NCBI GenBank assembly: GCA_034696485.1
Contig: JAQIWT010001481.1
Location: 1-10,645, forward strand
Length of the DNA: 10,645 nt
Reading direction: 5' to 3'
Origin: Isohypsibius dastychi
Taxonomy: Eukaryota; Tardigrada; Eutardigrada; Parachela; Isohypsibiidae
The notes below the pieces were generated by a model. The model was not told where the DNA came from. It did no database searches and saw only the letters and a program-made list of their open reading frames with translations. Numbering within the stretch: position 1 is the stretch's first letter; the number at the start of each line of letters is the position of its first letter. The position numbers were made by a program, and so were the translations under genes. Shown piece by piece: positions 1 through 8,437 of this stretch.

Positions 1-149
1 GTGATCAGACGTCGTTGAAGCGTTCCGAACTGGTTTCGCTTTTAATGGGCGATGGTCACAACATGTTTATCGAGCGCTGACTGAATGGACGAGAATGTTT
101 AAATAATGAAGGTATAGAACTTTTCCTTGTTCCGGGCGTGGATGTCATA
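1..149. other. Flank left of the foldback element, no gene seen
   Basis: AT-rich to balanced sequence with no open frame that reads like protein and no splice-bounded exon. Its only clear role is as host sequence bordering the element that follows; the 11 bases right after it (150-160) recur beyond the element's far end. Confidence 0.5.
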
Positions 150-160
150 GGTGGGGAAAA
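150..160. repeat. Target-site duplication, left copy
   Basis: GGTGGGGAAAA, identical in sequence and orientation to 1236-1246 and directly abutting the left terminus of the element. Eleven bases of perfect identity at exactly the two element boundaries mark it as the staggered-cut duplication made on insertion. Confidence 0.85.
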
Positions 161-452
161 GGCATTCTTTGGTCCGGACCTGCTTGCACCAGGACCATGG
201 ATCCCTTGACAACAGGACCAGAGCAGGACCATGGTCCGCATCAAAGGACCGAACGGTCCTGCTTGTTTTGCCATTTATCCTCACTGGGACTGTTCCCATT
301 CATTGAAAGTGGAACATGCGTCTGAGTCTCTCGCGGAGATTTCAAAATAACAGTCCAGAATGTTTTCAGTCCGATATTTTCGGACTCACGCCGAGGTAAG
401 TTTTTGAATTCCATCAGTTTTCGCTCGCCAGTTGCTCGTCTGAGTTGAAAAA
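161..452 (+). repeat. Left terminal inverted repeat arm
   Basis: Pairs with 944-1234 in inverted orientation over roughly 290 nt, with scattered mismatches and small indels. It holds eight GGACC/GGTCC pentamers between 171 and 259, which look like subterminal protein-binding repeats. Confidence 0.85.
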
Positions 453-943
453 CTTGAAAAAGGGATGAGATAATGTTTATGAATCAAAATCCGAAAAACT
501 GAAGTGTTTTAACCGTGTAAGAAACGATTTCACAATTTTTTGATCCCGTAGATGAAGTTTCCTGTACAGGATACTGCTTGGAAAACAGAATCAAACTAGA
601 TCCGCCAAGTTCAGCTTGCTGTCAGAGACCAGATCTCGTGGGTATTTGTTTCAGGACAACAAATCCGGTTTTTTTGAATTCCCTCACCTTTTTTGGGTTA
701 TATAGTCATATTATAATTTGCTTGGTAACTCGTTTTTACTGCAAAGTCCAAATCCAATCGAAGGCGGATCATCAGACACTTAAATCTAGCGCAACCAGTC
801 ACATCCTGTTCTTCAAGCAGCGTTTTGTACAGGGAACCACATTTACAAAATCTGAATTTTTTGAAATCGTGTTTTACTCGATAAAAATGTTCTAGTTCCA
901 TCGGATCTTATTTAGAAAGAGCATCCAAGCAGTATCTGAATTT

Positions 944-1235
944 TTTTAACTCAGGAAAGCAAGTGGCGGCTGAAAACTGATGAAATTCAAAGACTGACCT
1001 TGGCGTGAGTCAGAAGATATCGGACTGAGAACAATCTGGACTGTTTTTTCGGAATGTCAACGAGAGACTCAGACGTATGTTTCACTTCCAATGAATGGGA
1101 ACAATCCCAGTGAGGAAAAATAGGCAAAACAAAGAGGACCATTTCGTCCTTTGATGAGGACCATGGTCCTGCTCTGGTCCTGTTGTCAAGGGATCTATGA
1201 TCCTGGTGCACGCAGGACCGGACCAAAGAATGCCT
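944..1235 (-). repeat. Right terminal inverted repeat arm
   Basis: Reverse complement of the left arm, with the same GGACC-rich block close to the terminus (about 1135-1225). The match weakens inward, consistent with an old insertion that has since picked up substitutions independently in each arm. Confidence 0.85.
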
Positions 1236-1246
1236 GGTGGGGAAAA
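1236..1246. repeat. Target-site duplication, right copy
   Basis: GGTGGGGAAAA, identical to 150-160 and directly abutting the right terminus of the element. Confidence 0.85.
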
Positions 1247-1414
1247 TGATAGCCATGAACGAAGTTTACTTGGAGAGCACAGTTGAGCAATGGGATGATG
1301 GCGGAAGAACAGATGAGCGGCATACTGAGATAAGAATATGATGATAAGTTGAACAAAAAGTGCCGTTGAGGAGAGGTGCAGTTTATAAAGTAGTGGTTAC
1401 AGTAGATGAAATTT

Positions 1415-1714
1415 TTAATTTCGTTGAGAGGTTTTTAGTTTGGAATCAGAAACAGTGGATGGTTTTGATTGGAGAGTTTCATTTTGAGAAAGCTTATAGG
1501 TTATTGCAGGTGTTATGCGGACAGCAGATTGTGGTATCTGAGTATTATGGACTGTCAGATTATGATAAGGAGGCATCAGTTCGCTTGGCGCATCCGGCGA
1601 AACACGCATTTTGGGCTTCGTAAACAATGCGGGAAGTTTGCAAGGGGCATTTAATTTTATGCAAGACAGTTTAAAAGCAATAAAACCGAGAATCACGACA
1701 GTAGAAATAATCAT
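1415..1714 (-). CDS. Possible small secreted protein, unrecognised
   Basis: A 99-codon frame that starts at a true ATG in an A-rich context (CAAAAAATG). The first ~20 residues (MIISTVVILGFIAFKLSC) have the make-up of a signal peptide or membrane anchor. The remainder is rich in Ser, Thr, Pro and Lys, has no cysteine pattern, and shows no domain I recognise. It is a single uninterrupted frame without need of introns, unlike the neighbouring genes. Codon choice is not clearly coding, and an overlapping 87-codon frame runs on the other strand, so it may be chance. If real, it would encode a short secreted or membrane-tethered peptide. Confidence 0.22.
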   Translation of the reverse strand: MIISTVVILGFIAFKLSCIKLNAPCKLPALFTKPKMRVSPDAPSELMPPYHNLTVHNTQIPQSAVRITPAITYKLSQNETLQSKPSTVSDSKLKTSQRN

Positions 1715-2073
1715 TTTTTGATGAGAGCGAAAATGTAATACATTCGATTTTCCTTTTGGTATTTTAGAGCGCCAGCCAGGGAATCACTATCAGATGATTG
1801 CACAAGAGCGGATAACTCCAAAATAGCGTCAGAAAATTTGCTATCCGATGAATCATGTATTTCAAGTCCGATTGCAGCTACATTATTCGGAATAATATAT
1901 ACTTATATGTACTACAGATATACTTTATATTTAAAGCCCAGAAGCATGATAATAAAATCCAGTAGAGTCAGCTTAAGATAAGGCGATTGTAATGCTTACT
2001 TAGCAAAAGATCCAATTTCAAGGAAGAACATTGTGCCGGATTCCCGGTTTACGGTTGACACAAAATCGGTTGA

Positions 2074-2100
2074 TGGGCGGGGTGAGGGAGGGGGGAAGGG
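2074..2100 (+). promoter_or_regulatory. Putative G-quadruplex upstream of the BTB gene
   Basis: Five guanine runs of three or more (GGG, GGGG, GGG, GGGGGG, GGG) separated by loops of 1, 3, 1 and 2 bases meet the usual quadruplex pattern. It lies about 125 bp before the BTB gene's ATG on its coding strand, so it would be in the promoter or the 5' leader. A regulatory role is inferred from position only. Confidence 0.45.
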
Positions 2101-2223
2101 TCTGATACGCACGACATTTGTTATTCAGTTTTGCTCCGTCTGGCTCTTGATTGTGCATCAAGCACTCTGCTTTTCTATTTGTATCTCCATCAGTGACGAC
2201 ATCAAGCTATCACAGTGATTAAT

Positions 2224-4318
2224 ATGAAAACGACGATGAATCCGCGAAAGCGACAAGGATGTGGTGAGAGTAATCCAGCTCCTTCTAGGAAAAGAATTGG
2301 AAGTTCTGATGAGCACGTCGGAACATCGGACCCAGCAATGACTCTGATGGGGATTAAAAACACCAGAATCCCAAGGGAGAAGCTGTTTGATATGGAGCAT
2401 TTCGCCAAGGTTGGGAGGGGATTTCTTCGTTTGCGGAAAGGTGATCCCGCAACATTTGATGTGACCATTTATGGAGCAGAAAGTTCCACAGGCATTCCTT
2501 GCCACAGGCACGTCATCTCCATGATCAGCAAATATTTCCAGACCCAGCTTAGAACCCATTTATACGACGGTAAAGATTTCCATCTGGAACTGATCCCATA
2601 TCCGATCCTGACGAGGTATGTGTGTGCTGTTTGCAAGTGGCAATCAGGGAAAATATCACTTACCCTATCTGATATTGAGGGTCGTGGAATTTGCTTACAG
2701 TTCATGCGTGTCGATTGACGGAACCAATGTCTTGGCTCATTTTGAGCGGCAGATTTCCTCGACAGCCAGTACCTGCTTGATCCCGTCTTATGTTATCTCA
2801 CGAAATTCTTGTCGATGCTCGATGGAAAAAGTTGCTTCAAAGTGACCCGAGTGTTACACAAGAACATTCTCTTGTGGACGTCATTTCGAGAGCGAACGTT
2901 CATTGGTGTAAAGGAGATTTTCGACACATCCGATGGATCATTTCCTGATTTCACTGTGGAGGAGGTAATCTTTGCATTGCTTATGGCTTTTTTTCGCACA
3001 CTTTGAAAATTTGAATAGTGTTTGTAGATGATAGCATTCATAGCTTCCGATCTGTTGGATCTGGGTGCAGAAGATAGATTGCTGGAAACGATCAAGATAT
3101 GGGCCTCAATTGTTGAATCGAGATGGGAGTGCATTCCATCTCTACTGGAAAGAGTCCGACTTCCGCTGCGTGGTCGTGAACTCTTGATGAACCTGTTTGA
3201 TTCTCTCCCAAGACATGCGCAGACATCCATGCTCCACCAGGAAATTGAAACTGAACTGCAGCTTCAGCAAGACCCAAATTACCCCATGAATTTGTTTGAT
3301 CACGAAAAGTGGGCACCCCGAACACACCGTAAGAAATACTACACAAAAGTAACCCCTTTTTTCATACTGATGCTTTTTTCTCATTTAGAAATAGCATTTT
3401 GGTGCGTTTGTATTGTGAAAAATCGCAAGGATGCAGTGTCTATGATATTCGGTGATATCACTCGTCGAAAAGTTCACAACCTTCCCGATATGGAGATTGG
3501 ATCATTTATAGGATACAATTACCGCAAGCACAAGCTTCTAATCCAGGATGGGAATTTATATATCTTAAGCGAGGCCGAAACATGCGAACCACCTCAAGCT
3601 ACAACAAGTCTACATCGTCTTGATTTCCGGAGTAGCCAGTGGATAGTCGTGTTTCCTGACATGGTTCTTGTGGATGGACGCATGCGAGTTGAAGATGGTG
3701 AGGATCACAAATACAAGAAATGATCGAGAATAGCTTTATATGGTGTTGGTTCAGGTGTTTTCCACAATTGAGAACTGCATGATATGGCAAAACGCTCTAG
3801 TCGGTGGGGTTCGAGGCATCCTGATTTCATTTTGTTGTCCATCGATATGCACACGTACGCTATCAGTATATTGGACACCATTCGTCTGAGATCCAGGGAC
3901 GAGAGTATCATTCTTGAAAATGGCGCTTTTCATTATGAAAAGGAGACAGTGTCCAATGAGTCTCATGACAACACGCCAAATGCAGACTTAACACCTGACC
4001 TGGAATCAGTGAATGAGCTGTACGCGCGGTTTCCGATTCAAGGGCCTCGACATGTGCAGAAACCCAGTTTATTCAAGTCCTTGGACCCGACGTTCAACAT
4101 CCGAGATGAAAGAGGATTACAAAAATTGATTCATCCGGAAAACGCTAATCTCGGTCTTCCGATATACATGAAGCCGCATTATGAACCACTACAAGTGTGG
4201 ATGGGTAGGATTTTAGTAATAACTGAACAATCGAGGTCGGAATTATTTCTCTTATTCTTCATTTGTAGAATTTGCACAAACTGGTACATCAATCGAACCT
4301 TGGTCTAGCTGCCTCTGA
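2224..4318 (+). CDS. BTB-BACK-kelch-like protein, one-base frameshift in BTB
   Basis: Probable CUL3 substrate adaptor: in this family BTB dimerises and binds Cullin-3, BACK spaces the arms, and the kelch region binds the substrate. Exons: 2224-2615, 2680-2964, 3028-3328, 3389-3697, 3773-4204, 4269-4318. All introns are 60-75 nt, GT-AG, and phases agree at every junction. BTB begins near residue 79 (FDVTIYGAESS, PCHRHVISMISKYF) and continues in exon 2 (VVEFAYSS, AADFLDSQYLLDP). BACK follows (LLETIKIWASI, LLERVRLPL), then degenerate kelch blades (LLIQDGNLYIL, TTSLHRLDF, SSQWIVVFPDM). An Arg/Lys-rich N-terminus precedes BTB. Between NVLAHF and AADFL the frame slips: one base is missing near 2744-2748, and total exon length is exactly one short of a multiple of three. 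A 41-nt intron (2729-2769) would restore the frame but delete conserved BTB residues. Start: the ATG at 2224 is preferred to the GTG at 2215. Confidence 0.8.
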
Positions 4319-4351
4319 TCGCACAGGTACAGACCACTTGTCGCCCTTTTT

Positions 4352-5062
4352 TTAAACGTACTGTGGATCATCATGCACTTGCATTCGGTTCTCTAGTTGA
4401 GGTTTTTCTTGAAGTATGAGATCTTGACTTTTCGTTGCCTTATTGGTCGACCTTCTTTTTGGTATCAGTTTGTCTTCCACAATAATGATGCGCTGAGCAA
4501 TGGTTTCTCTGATCTGTACCTTTCGTGGTGATTGACGCTGCTTTAGTACTTGTTGGAGTCAATATTGACCATCTGGAGGATGCTGTACTTGGTGAAGAGC
4601 AAAGATTCGATGGTGAATGTTAGAGCTCTATTATGTTAGTTATCGTTTCAAAATCCAACTTGGAATCCTGGTATCCGGTCAGTTTCAGTGAGGCAATTCT
4701 ATAACATAATACAAACAATTTGGGATCAGACAAGGTCGGTAACGAACCTGGAAAGGTCACCTCACGAATTTTTTGAGGATGATGAAGGCATGTCTGGGCA
4801 TAAGCCTGGGTACACAGATTGATGGAACAACGTGCATTCAATCGGAGACCACCAATGGGAAGGGGAGCGCAAAACTGCTTGTAATATAAGCGATAATTGT
4901 TGCTTCCACTTCATCCTGCCGATTAATTCTTTTCAATATGCGATCAAAATTTTGCGGTTTTTTTTCAAGGCGAGTGAGTTCATGAAGCGGACAATAGAGC
5001 GCGCATAAACACTTTTTAGACTGCGTAATGCCCAATCTAACTTCTTGAGGAATTTCGGTCAT
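4352..5062 (-). CDS. Small multi-exon gene of unknown function
   Basis: Not recognised. Reading the minus strand from the ATG at 5062, a frame-consistent model is exons 5062-4853, 4805-4761, 4627-4589 and 4540-4352, joined by GT-AG introns of 47, 133 and 48 nt, giving about 160 residues. The last exon reads convincingly as protein: a charged helical stretch (QIRETIAQRIIIVEDKLI) is followed by a basic patch (PKRRSTNKATK), and it ends DDPQYV. The first exon has two Cys-rich turns (KKCLCALYC) and a Lys/Arg/Asp-rich helix. If the 48-nt intron is not used, the frame meets a TGA at 4561-4559. Splice sites in the middle are weak, so internal exons are less sure than the two ends. It converges on the BTB gene, with only 33 bp between the two stop codons, so the 3' UTRs must overlap. 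Confidence 0.5.
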
Positions 5063-6083
5063 ACCCGAACCGGTGATCGCAGGATTTCATTTTCCGTCCA
5101 CAATCCTGCCTTCAACCAGAATTTCGATTCATTAATTGATCAATTACATTTCAATCTCAAAGGTCACCAACATACTCAAAGTTCATCATTGCTCTCTCTG
5201 GCCGTCTCTCTGACCATCATATGTTATCGTTCAAATCCTACTCTTTCGATTCAAGTGTCAGTTAAAGTAATTAATTATTTACACTGTCTTTTTATTTATT
5301 AACTAGTTGCGTGTTCCGCGCTACGCGCAGAATTTTTAATTCTGAGGAACCATGTATCGCGAGCAACTTCAGACATTGATTATGAAAATGAAATTATTAA
5401 CCATGTGATACAGTCGAATCGCACCGTTTACATAGTTATACAGTACGGTGCTATGATCTGAGCGGTTCTGATAAGAGCGTAGCGGCGGACGGATCTGGGC
5501 ATGTAGGTGCGCCAAAGCCAACCACTCAAAACAATCAGTGTGACATACTTACCCACGTTAGCACTTTAATATAGAGATGAATTCAGTTGATTTCAAAATG
5601 ACCTAGATAAATAATGAATAAGTTATAATTTATTTTATTGATTCAAGTAATAATTCATTATCATGAATGAATGAATTTCATTTTGGAATTCACTTTTTCC
5701 ATTGAATGTCCCGATGCATTCGATAACCTTGACCACAAAGTGATCGTGAATATGGGTACTTATTAGCGAACCACCAAACCAAACTGGAGACAATGGCACA
5801 TTCAATATGGACTGAAAATGCTGTACTCTAGTAATGTTCGGTAGGAACCTTCTTTTCGGTGACAGTGAGTCAACATGAGCAAGTATGCAGACCGCGTATC
5901 GTGAGAAGGCTAACCAATAATCAGTCGTGTGTCTTGAGCACAAGGACAAGCGACGGTGCTAAGGCAGTCAATGAGCGGTGAAGTGTGACCAAAATGCCGG
6001 TTAAAGGACCGTAAGTGTCAACAAACAGAGTGGGAGTTTCGTTAAAGACTTGCTTCATTCACACACGAAATATCTCTCCCGAG
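5063..6083. other. Gene-poor spacer
   Basis: Roughly 1 kb, AT-rich, without a defensible gene. A 104-codon minus-strand frame (5949-5635) starts only with TTG and is not supported. What stands out is a cluster of short stems: a nested inverted-repeat structure at 5306-5367 and a 7-bp stem (GCACCGT / ACGGTGC) at 5421-5451. Confidence 0.45.
5306..5367. repeat. Nested inverted-repeat (stem-loop) element
   Basis: Three complementary pairs sit inside each other: GTTGC (5306-5310) with GCAAC (5363-5367), GTTCC (5313-5317) with GGAAC (5346-5350), and CAGAATT (5328-5334) with AATTCTG (5338-5344). A separate GCGC-TAC-GCGC hairpin lies at 5318-5328. It could be a transposon tip, a cruciform or a structured RNA; no family is recognised. 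Confidence 0.4.
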
Positions 6084-6309
6084 CGCAAACTGTGTGTGTT
6101 ATCGGATGACACATTAAATTTGTTTGGACAACTGTTCATTCTAAGACAGATTAAGAGGACGAGTGTAACACTGCATGCAGAGCAAACACCGCACTGTCTA
6201 GTTAGTTATACGCATTTTGGTTAAATGGTTGGTTGCTGGGACAGGACAGATAAAGGGGTCATGGACAAATAAATCGGAATTAATCCTAATTTTTCGAACA
6301 CTAGACCAA
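6084..6309 (+). repeat. Direct repeat, copy 1 (~226 bp)
   Basis: Begins CGCAAACTGTGTGTGTTATC and ends CACTAGACCAA. About 90% identical to 6494-6717 in the same orientation. No open frame is conserved between the copies, and the ends show no terminal inverted repeats. It holds no recognised gene. Confidence 0.9.
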
Positions 6310-6493
6310 TGTTGGCACGCCATGCAGGCTATCTCGCGGGGCCCGTTTGGATCAATTTCCATCGGAGCGCTACATTCTTTCATGGGGCATTGCATGTGAT
6401 CGGGGCTACAACAGTAACGATCATCTAAATCTTCAAATAAAGCGTAAGCAATTCAATAGGCAACAGCTTCAATCGATAAAATAACATTTGACA
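6310..6493. other. Spacer between the two direct repeats
   Basis: A 184-bp single-copy stretch with an AATAAA hexamer near 6433. No coding potential is visible. Its neighbours on either side are the two repeat copies, so the locus has a repeat-spacer-repeat form. Confidence 0.45.
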
Positions 6494-6717
6494 CGCAAAC
6501 TGTGTGTGTTATCGGATGACACATTAAATTTGTTTGGACAATTGTTCATTCTAAGATAGATTAAGAGGACGAGTGTAACACTGCATGCAGAGCAAACACC
6601 GCATTGTCCAGTTAGTTATACGTATTTTGGTTAAATGGTTGGTTGGTGGGACAGGACCTTGGTGGGTCATTGACAGATAAATCGGAATGAATCCTTATTT
6701 TTCGAACACTAGACCAA
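6494..6717 (+). repeat. Direct repeat, copy 2 (~224 bp), abutting MADF promoter
   Basis: Matches 6084-6309 with scattered substitutions and one short replaced block around 6658-6668. It ends about 73 bp before the ATG of the MADF gene, so it probably contributes promoter or 5' leader sequence to that gene. Copy 1 has no equivalent gene after it. Confidence 0.9.
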
Positions 6718-6790
6718 CCAATTTGTTTTTCATCATTCCGAATCCTTTTTGGTGAGCGGGATTTCTAAGAATACTTTTAAATTTTTGATC

Positions 6791-7849
6791 ATGGATGGAT
6801 CAAAAGCTATCCAAAATACCACAGACGAGCCTCCATCGAGAAAGACTCCGGTAAAAATTTATTGGTCGGCTGAAGAGTCAAAGCAGCTTGTGGACCTGGT
6901 CTGCCTTGAGGAACCACTATGGGAACCTAGCCACCTCATGTATATGAACAAGCGCATGAAGTCCAATTTCTGGAGAAGAGTGGCAGAGGATCTGACTGAC
7001 AAAGGAAAAGAAGTCAGGTTCAATCGTTTTATAATGCATTCAAATCTCTATCAATATATGTGATTTTTAGGAGATGAATGTCTCTATCATTGGACCAAGC
7101 CGCGTAAGAATTTCTTCATAAAGGTCGGAGCTCTCAAAGGTAGAGGAACAGGTGTAGAAAGGAAAGTTGCTGCAACGTTCCCGCTATGGTGGAACATGTA
7201 ATTTCTGAGGAGAGCGAATGTCATCAAGGAGAACAGGTAAGAACCGGCTCCTTATGACAAACCCAAACAAATTGAGACGAATATTTTTAACTAGGCAAAC
7301 AACGGGTATTGCAAGTACGCCAAGCTATTCAGCTTCAACCAACCAACAAAGTTCGTCGAACCAGGGAGATGCTGAAGAGCTTCAGGCGGAAACAGATCCA
7401 CGAGAACCTCGGTCAGATGCATTTTGTAAGATATTATGTAGTCATTGACTTGTTGTGAATTCTAACGCAAATTGATGAGCATGTAGTAATACAATCGAAG
7501 AATATAGAATTTTCAGCAAAATGATTAACCAGAAATATTTGTAGGCAGTTCAGCTCCCTCGAAACCAGCAGAACGACTGAGAAGAACCGATGATTCGGAC
7601 CAAAAACTTATTTCTGATCTTGAGGAAGCGACTCATCAAAACGATATGGTGCAAAAGAAGATCGGATGTCTCATGACTACTGTAACCTCACCACAAGAAG
7701 AGTTTGGTAAGATCAACTTTATTATTGTCAAGTTGTTCAATCTCGAGGTCATTGATCAATTTTGGGCCAGTTTATCGCATCCTCGTTGCTTCAACTATCT
7801 CTTGCCCAACAAGAAAGCCTCATTCTTCCAACCACTTCGATCTTCCTAG
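6791..7849 (+). CDS. MADF-domain protein, probably interrupted (pseudogene candidate)
   Basis: MADF domains are Myb-like helical DNA-binding or protein-binding modules common in insect and nematode transcription regulators. Exons: 6791-7017, 7071-7236, 7295-7425, 7545 to the stop at 7849, or to a GTAAGA donor at 7707. The domain runs from residue 31 (QLVDLVCLEEPLWEPSH, NFWRRVAEDLTDKGKEV) into exon 2 (CLYHWTKPRKNFFIKVGALK, then GTGVERK, FPLWWNM and FLRRANVI). The downstream exons encode a Ser/Gln-rich linker and an acidic helix (DQKLISDLEEATHQND); no clear BESS motif is seen. Two defects appear: no donor-acceptor choice joins exon 1 to exon 2 in frame (one base off), and a TAA at 7199-7201 sits between WWNM and FLRR, inside the conserved domain end. 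An in-frame 75-nt intron (7140-7214) could skip the stop, but would remove MADF core residues. ATG 6791 is the first good start. Confidence 0.65.
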
Positions 7850-8195
7850 AGGATTCTTGGTAGCTAAGAATTTCACAAAAGCCAACGCCCACCAGCATGA
7901 ACAAAGAAATGCATGTGAAGACTCTATAAGCCATTATGGCGCATTCTCGGACAATCGATGTCTCCACCAGGTATACCACCTGCATCCTGACTGCTCTCAG
8001 CAGGTAGATGCGCTTGTGTCCTGCCATGACAATCAAGGAACGGTTTGCAATATATGGCTTGCGCACATCCAGTTCGTTTCCCCGGACGACTCTTCTCAAA
8101 ACAAACGTTCCGTCCTCGTTCAGGGCAACTTCCCGAACCACATCCTCTTGATGGATAACTTCTCCGTCCGGTCCAATACCGTCCAAATGAGACAT
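7791..8195 (-). CDS. Possible small membrane protein, unrecognised
   Basis: A 134-codon minus-strand frame starting at a real ATG (MSHLDGIGPDGEVI). Its first ~70 codons are strongly G-initial and acidic/basic balanced (VREVALNEDGTFVLRRVV, GNELDVRKPYIANRSL), which reads as true coding sequence. The second half has a hydrophobic segment, about residues 94-112 (VFTCISLFMLVGVGF). A 56-nt intron starting after the codons for RMQ, with an acceptor in TTATAG, could replace that tail with a short different one. The opposite strand is also open over much of this stretch but has Ser/His/Gln/Asn-rich composition typical of an antisense shadow. The gene converges on, and slightly overlaps, the end of the MADF model. 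It may instead be a 3' exon of the 8997-8475 gene. No family is recognised. Confidence 0.38.
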   Translation of the reverse strand: MSHLDGIGPDGEVIHQEDVVREVALNEDGTFVLRRVVRGNELDVRKPYIANRSLIVMAGHKRIYLLRAVRMQVVYLVETSIVRECAIMAYRVFTCISLFMLVGVGFCEILSYQESSRKIEVVGRMRLSCWARDS

Positions 8196-8437
8196 GCCAG
8201 AAATTTGGAACGTTCAGTGCAATTGAAATTGAAACAAAACGGAATGTCGATGTGGAAAAATGGCTCACTGGAATCTTGTTGGAACTTTGACTTTTCTGCT
8301 GACTCGTCGATTCGCACAATCCAGAATGAACCGAATTTAACCACACTGTTTGATTCCAGCGTAAGTGCCTACGCCTACATTGCACCTTATTCACGTAGTT
8401 AATTTCGGGTAGCACAATCTAGATTAGCTACTTTGTC

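Larger units (their letters stand above)
161..1235. mobile_element. Non-autonomous foldback / MULE-like DNA transposon
   Basis: The two ends are long imperfect inverted repeats of each other. The left arm, about 161-452 (starting GGCATTCTTTGGTCC), matches the reverse complement of about 944-1234 (ending GGACCAAAGAATGCC). A second inverted pair lies further in (about 523-588 against 806-875), so most of the 1075 bp can fold back on itself around a loop near 610-790. An identical 11-bp sequence, GGTGGGGAAAA, sits immediately outside each end. No transposase-like frame is present; the few ORFs inside are short and unconvincing. Terminal inverted repeats of hundreds of bases with a 9-11 bp target duplication are typical of Mutator-like elements, and the folded form resembles Foldback elements. 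Mobilisation would need an enzyme supplied elsewhere. The family assignment is inference; the inverted repeat and flanking duplication are seen directly. Confidence 0.85.
1247..2223. other. Intergenic stretch with one weak ORF and a G-run
   Basis: About 1 kb between the transposon and the BTB gene. It holds a possible small secreted ORF on the minus strand (1415-1714, listed separately), an AT-rich segment with an odd 15-bp palindrome (1882-1896, centred on G) and TATA-like runs (about 1895-1935), two AATAAA hexamers near 1677 and 1952, and a guanine-rich run at 2074-2100. No exon of a recognised family was found. Confidence 0.5.

Noticed and set aside
698-901. Minus-strand 67-codon frame inside the foldback element
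   Set aside because: It lies in the partly palindromic interior; short, no transposase or zinc-finger pattern beyond isolated Cys residues.
3349-3388. A 40-nt intron in the BTB gene using the GTAACC donor
   Set aside because: It shifts the frame into an immediate stop; the GTAAGA donor at 3329 gives a 60-nt, phase-consistent intron to the same acceptor.
5221-5260. T-loop-like GTTCAAATCC suggesting a tRNA
   Set aside because: No matching acceptor stem, D-arm or anticodon arm could be found around it.
5635-5949. Minus-strand 104-codon frame
   Set aside because: It begins only with TTG and shows no domain, splice support or convincing composition.
7704-8402. Plus-strand 232-codon open frame
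   Set aside because: Composition rich in Ser, His, Asn and Gln without domain-like patches looks like the antisense of the better minus-strand frame at 8195-7791.
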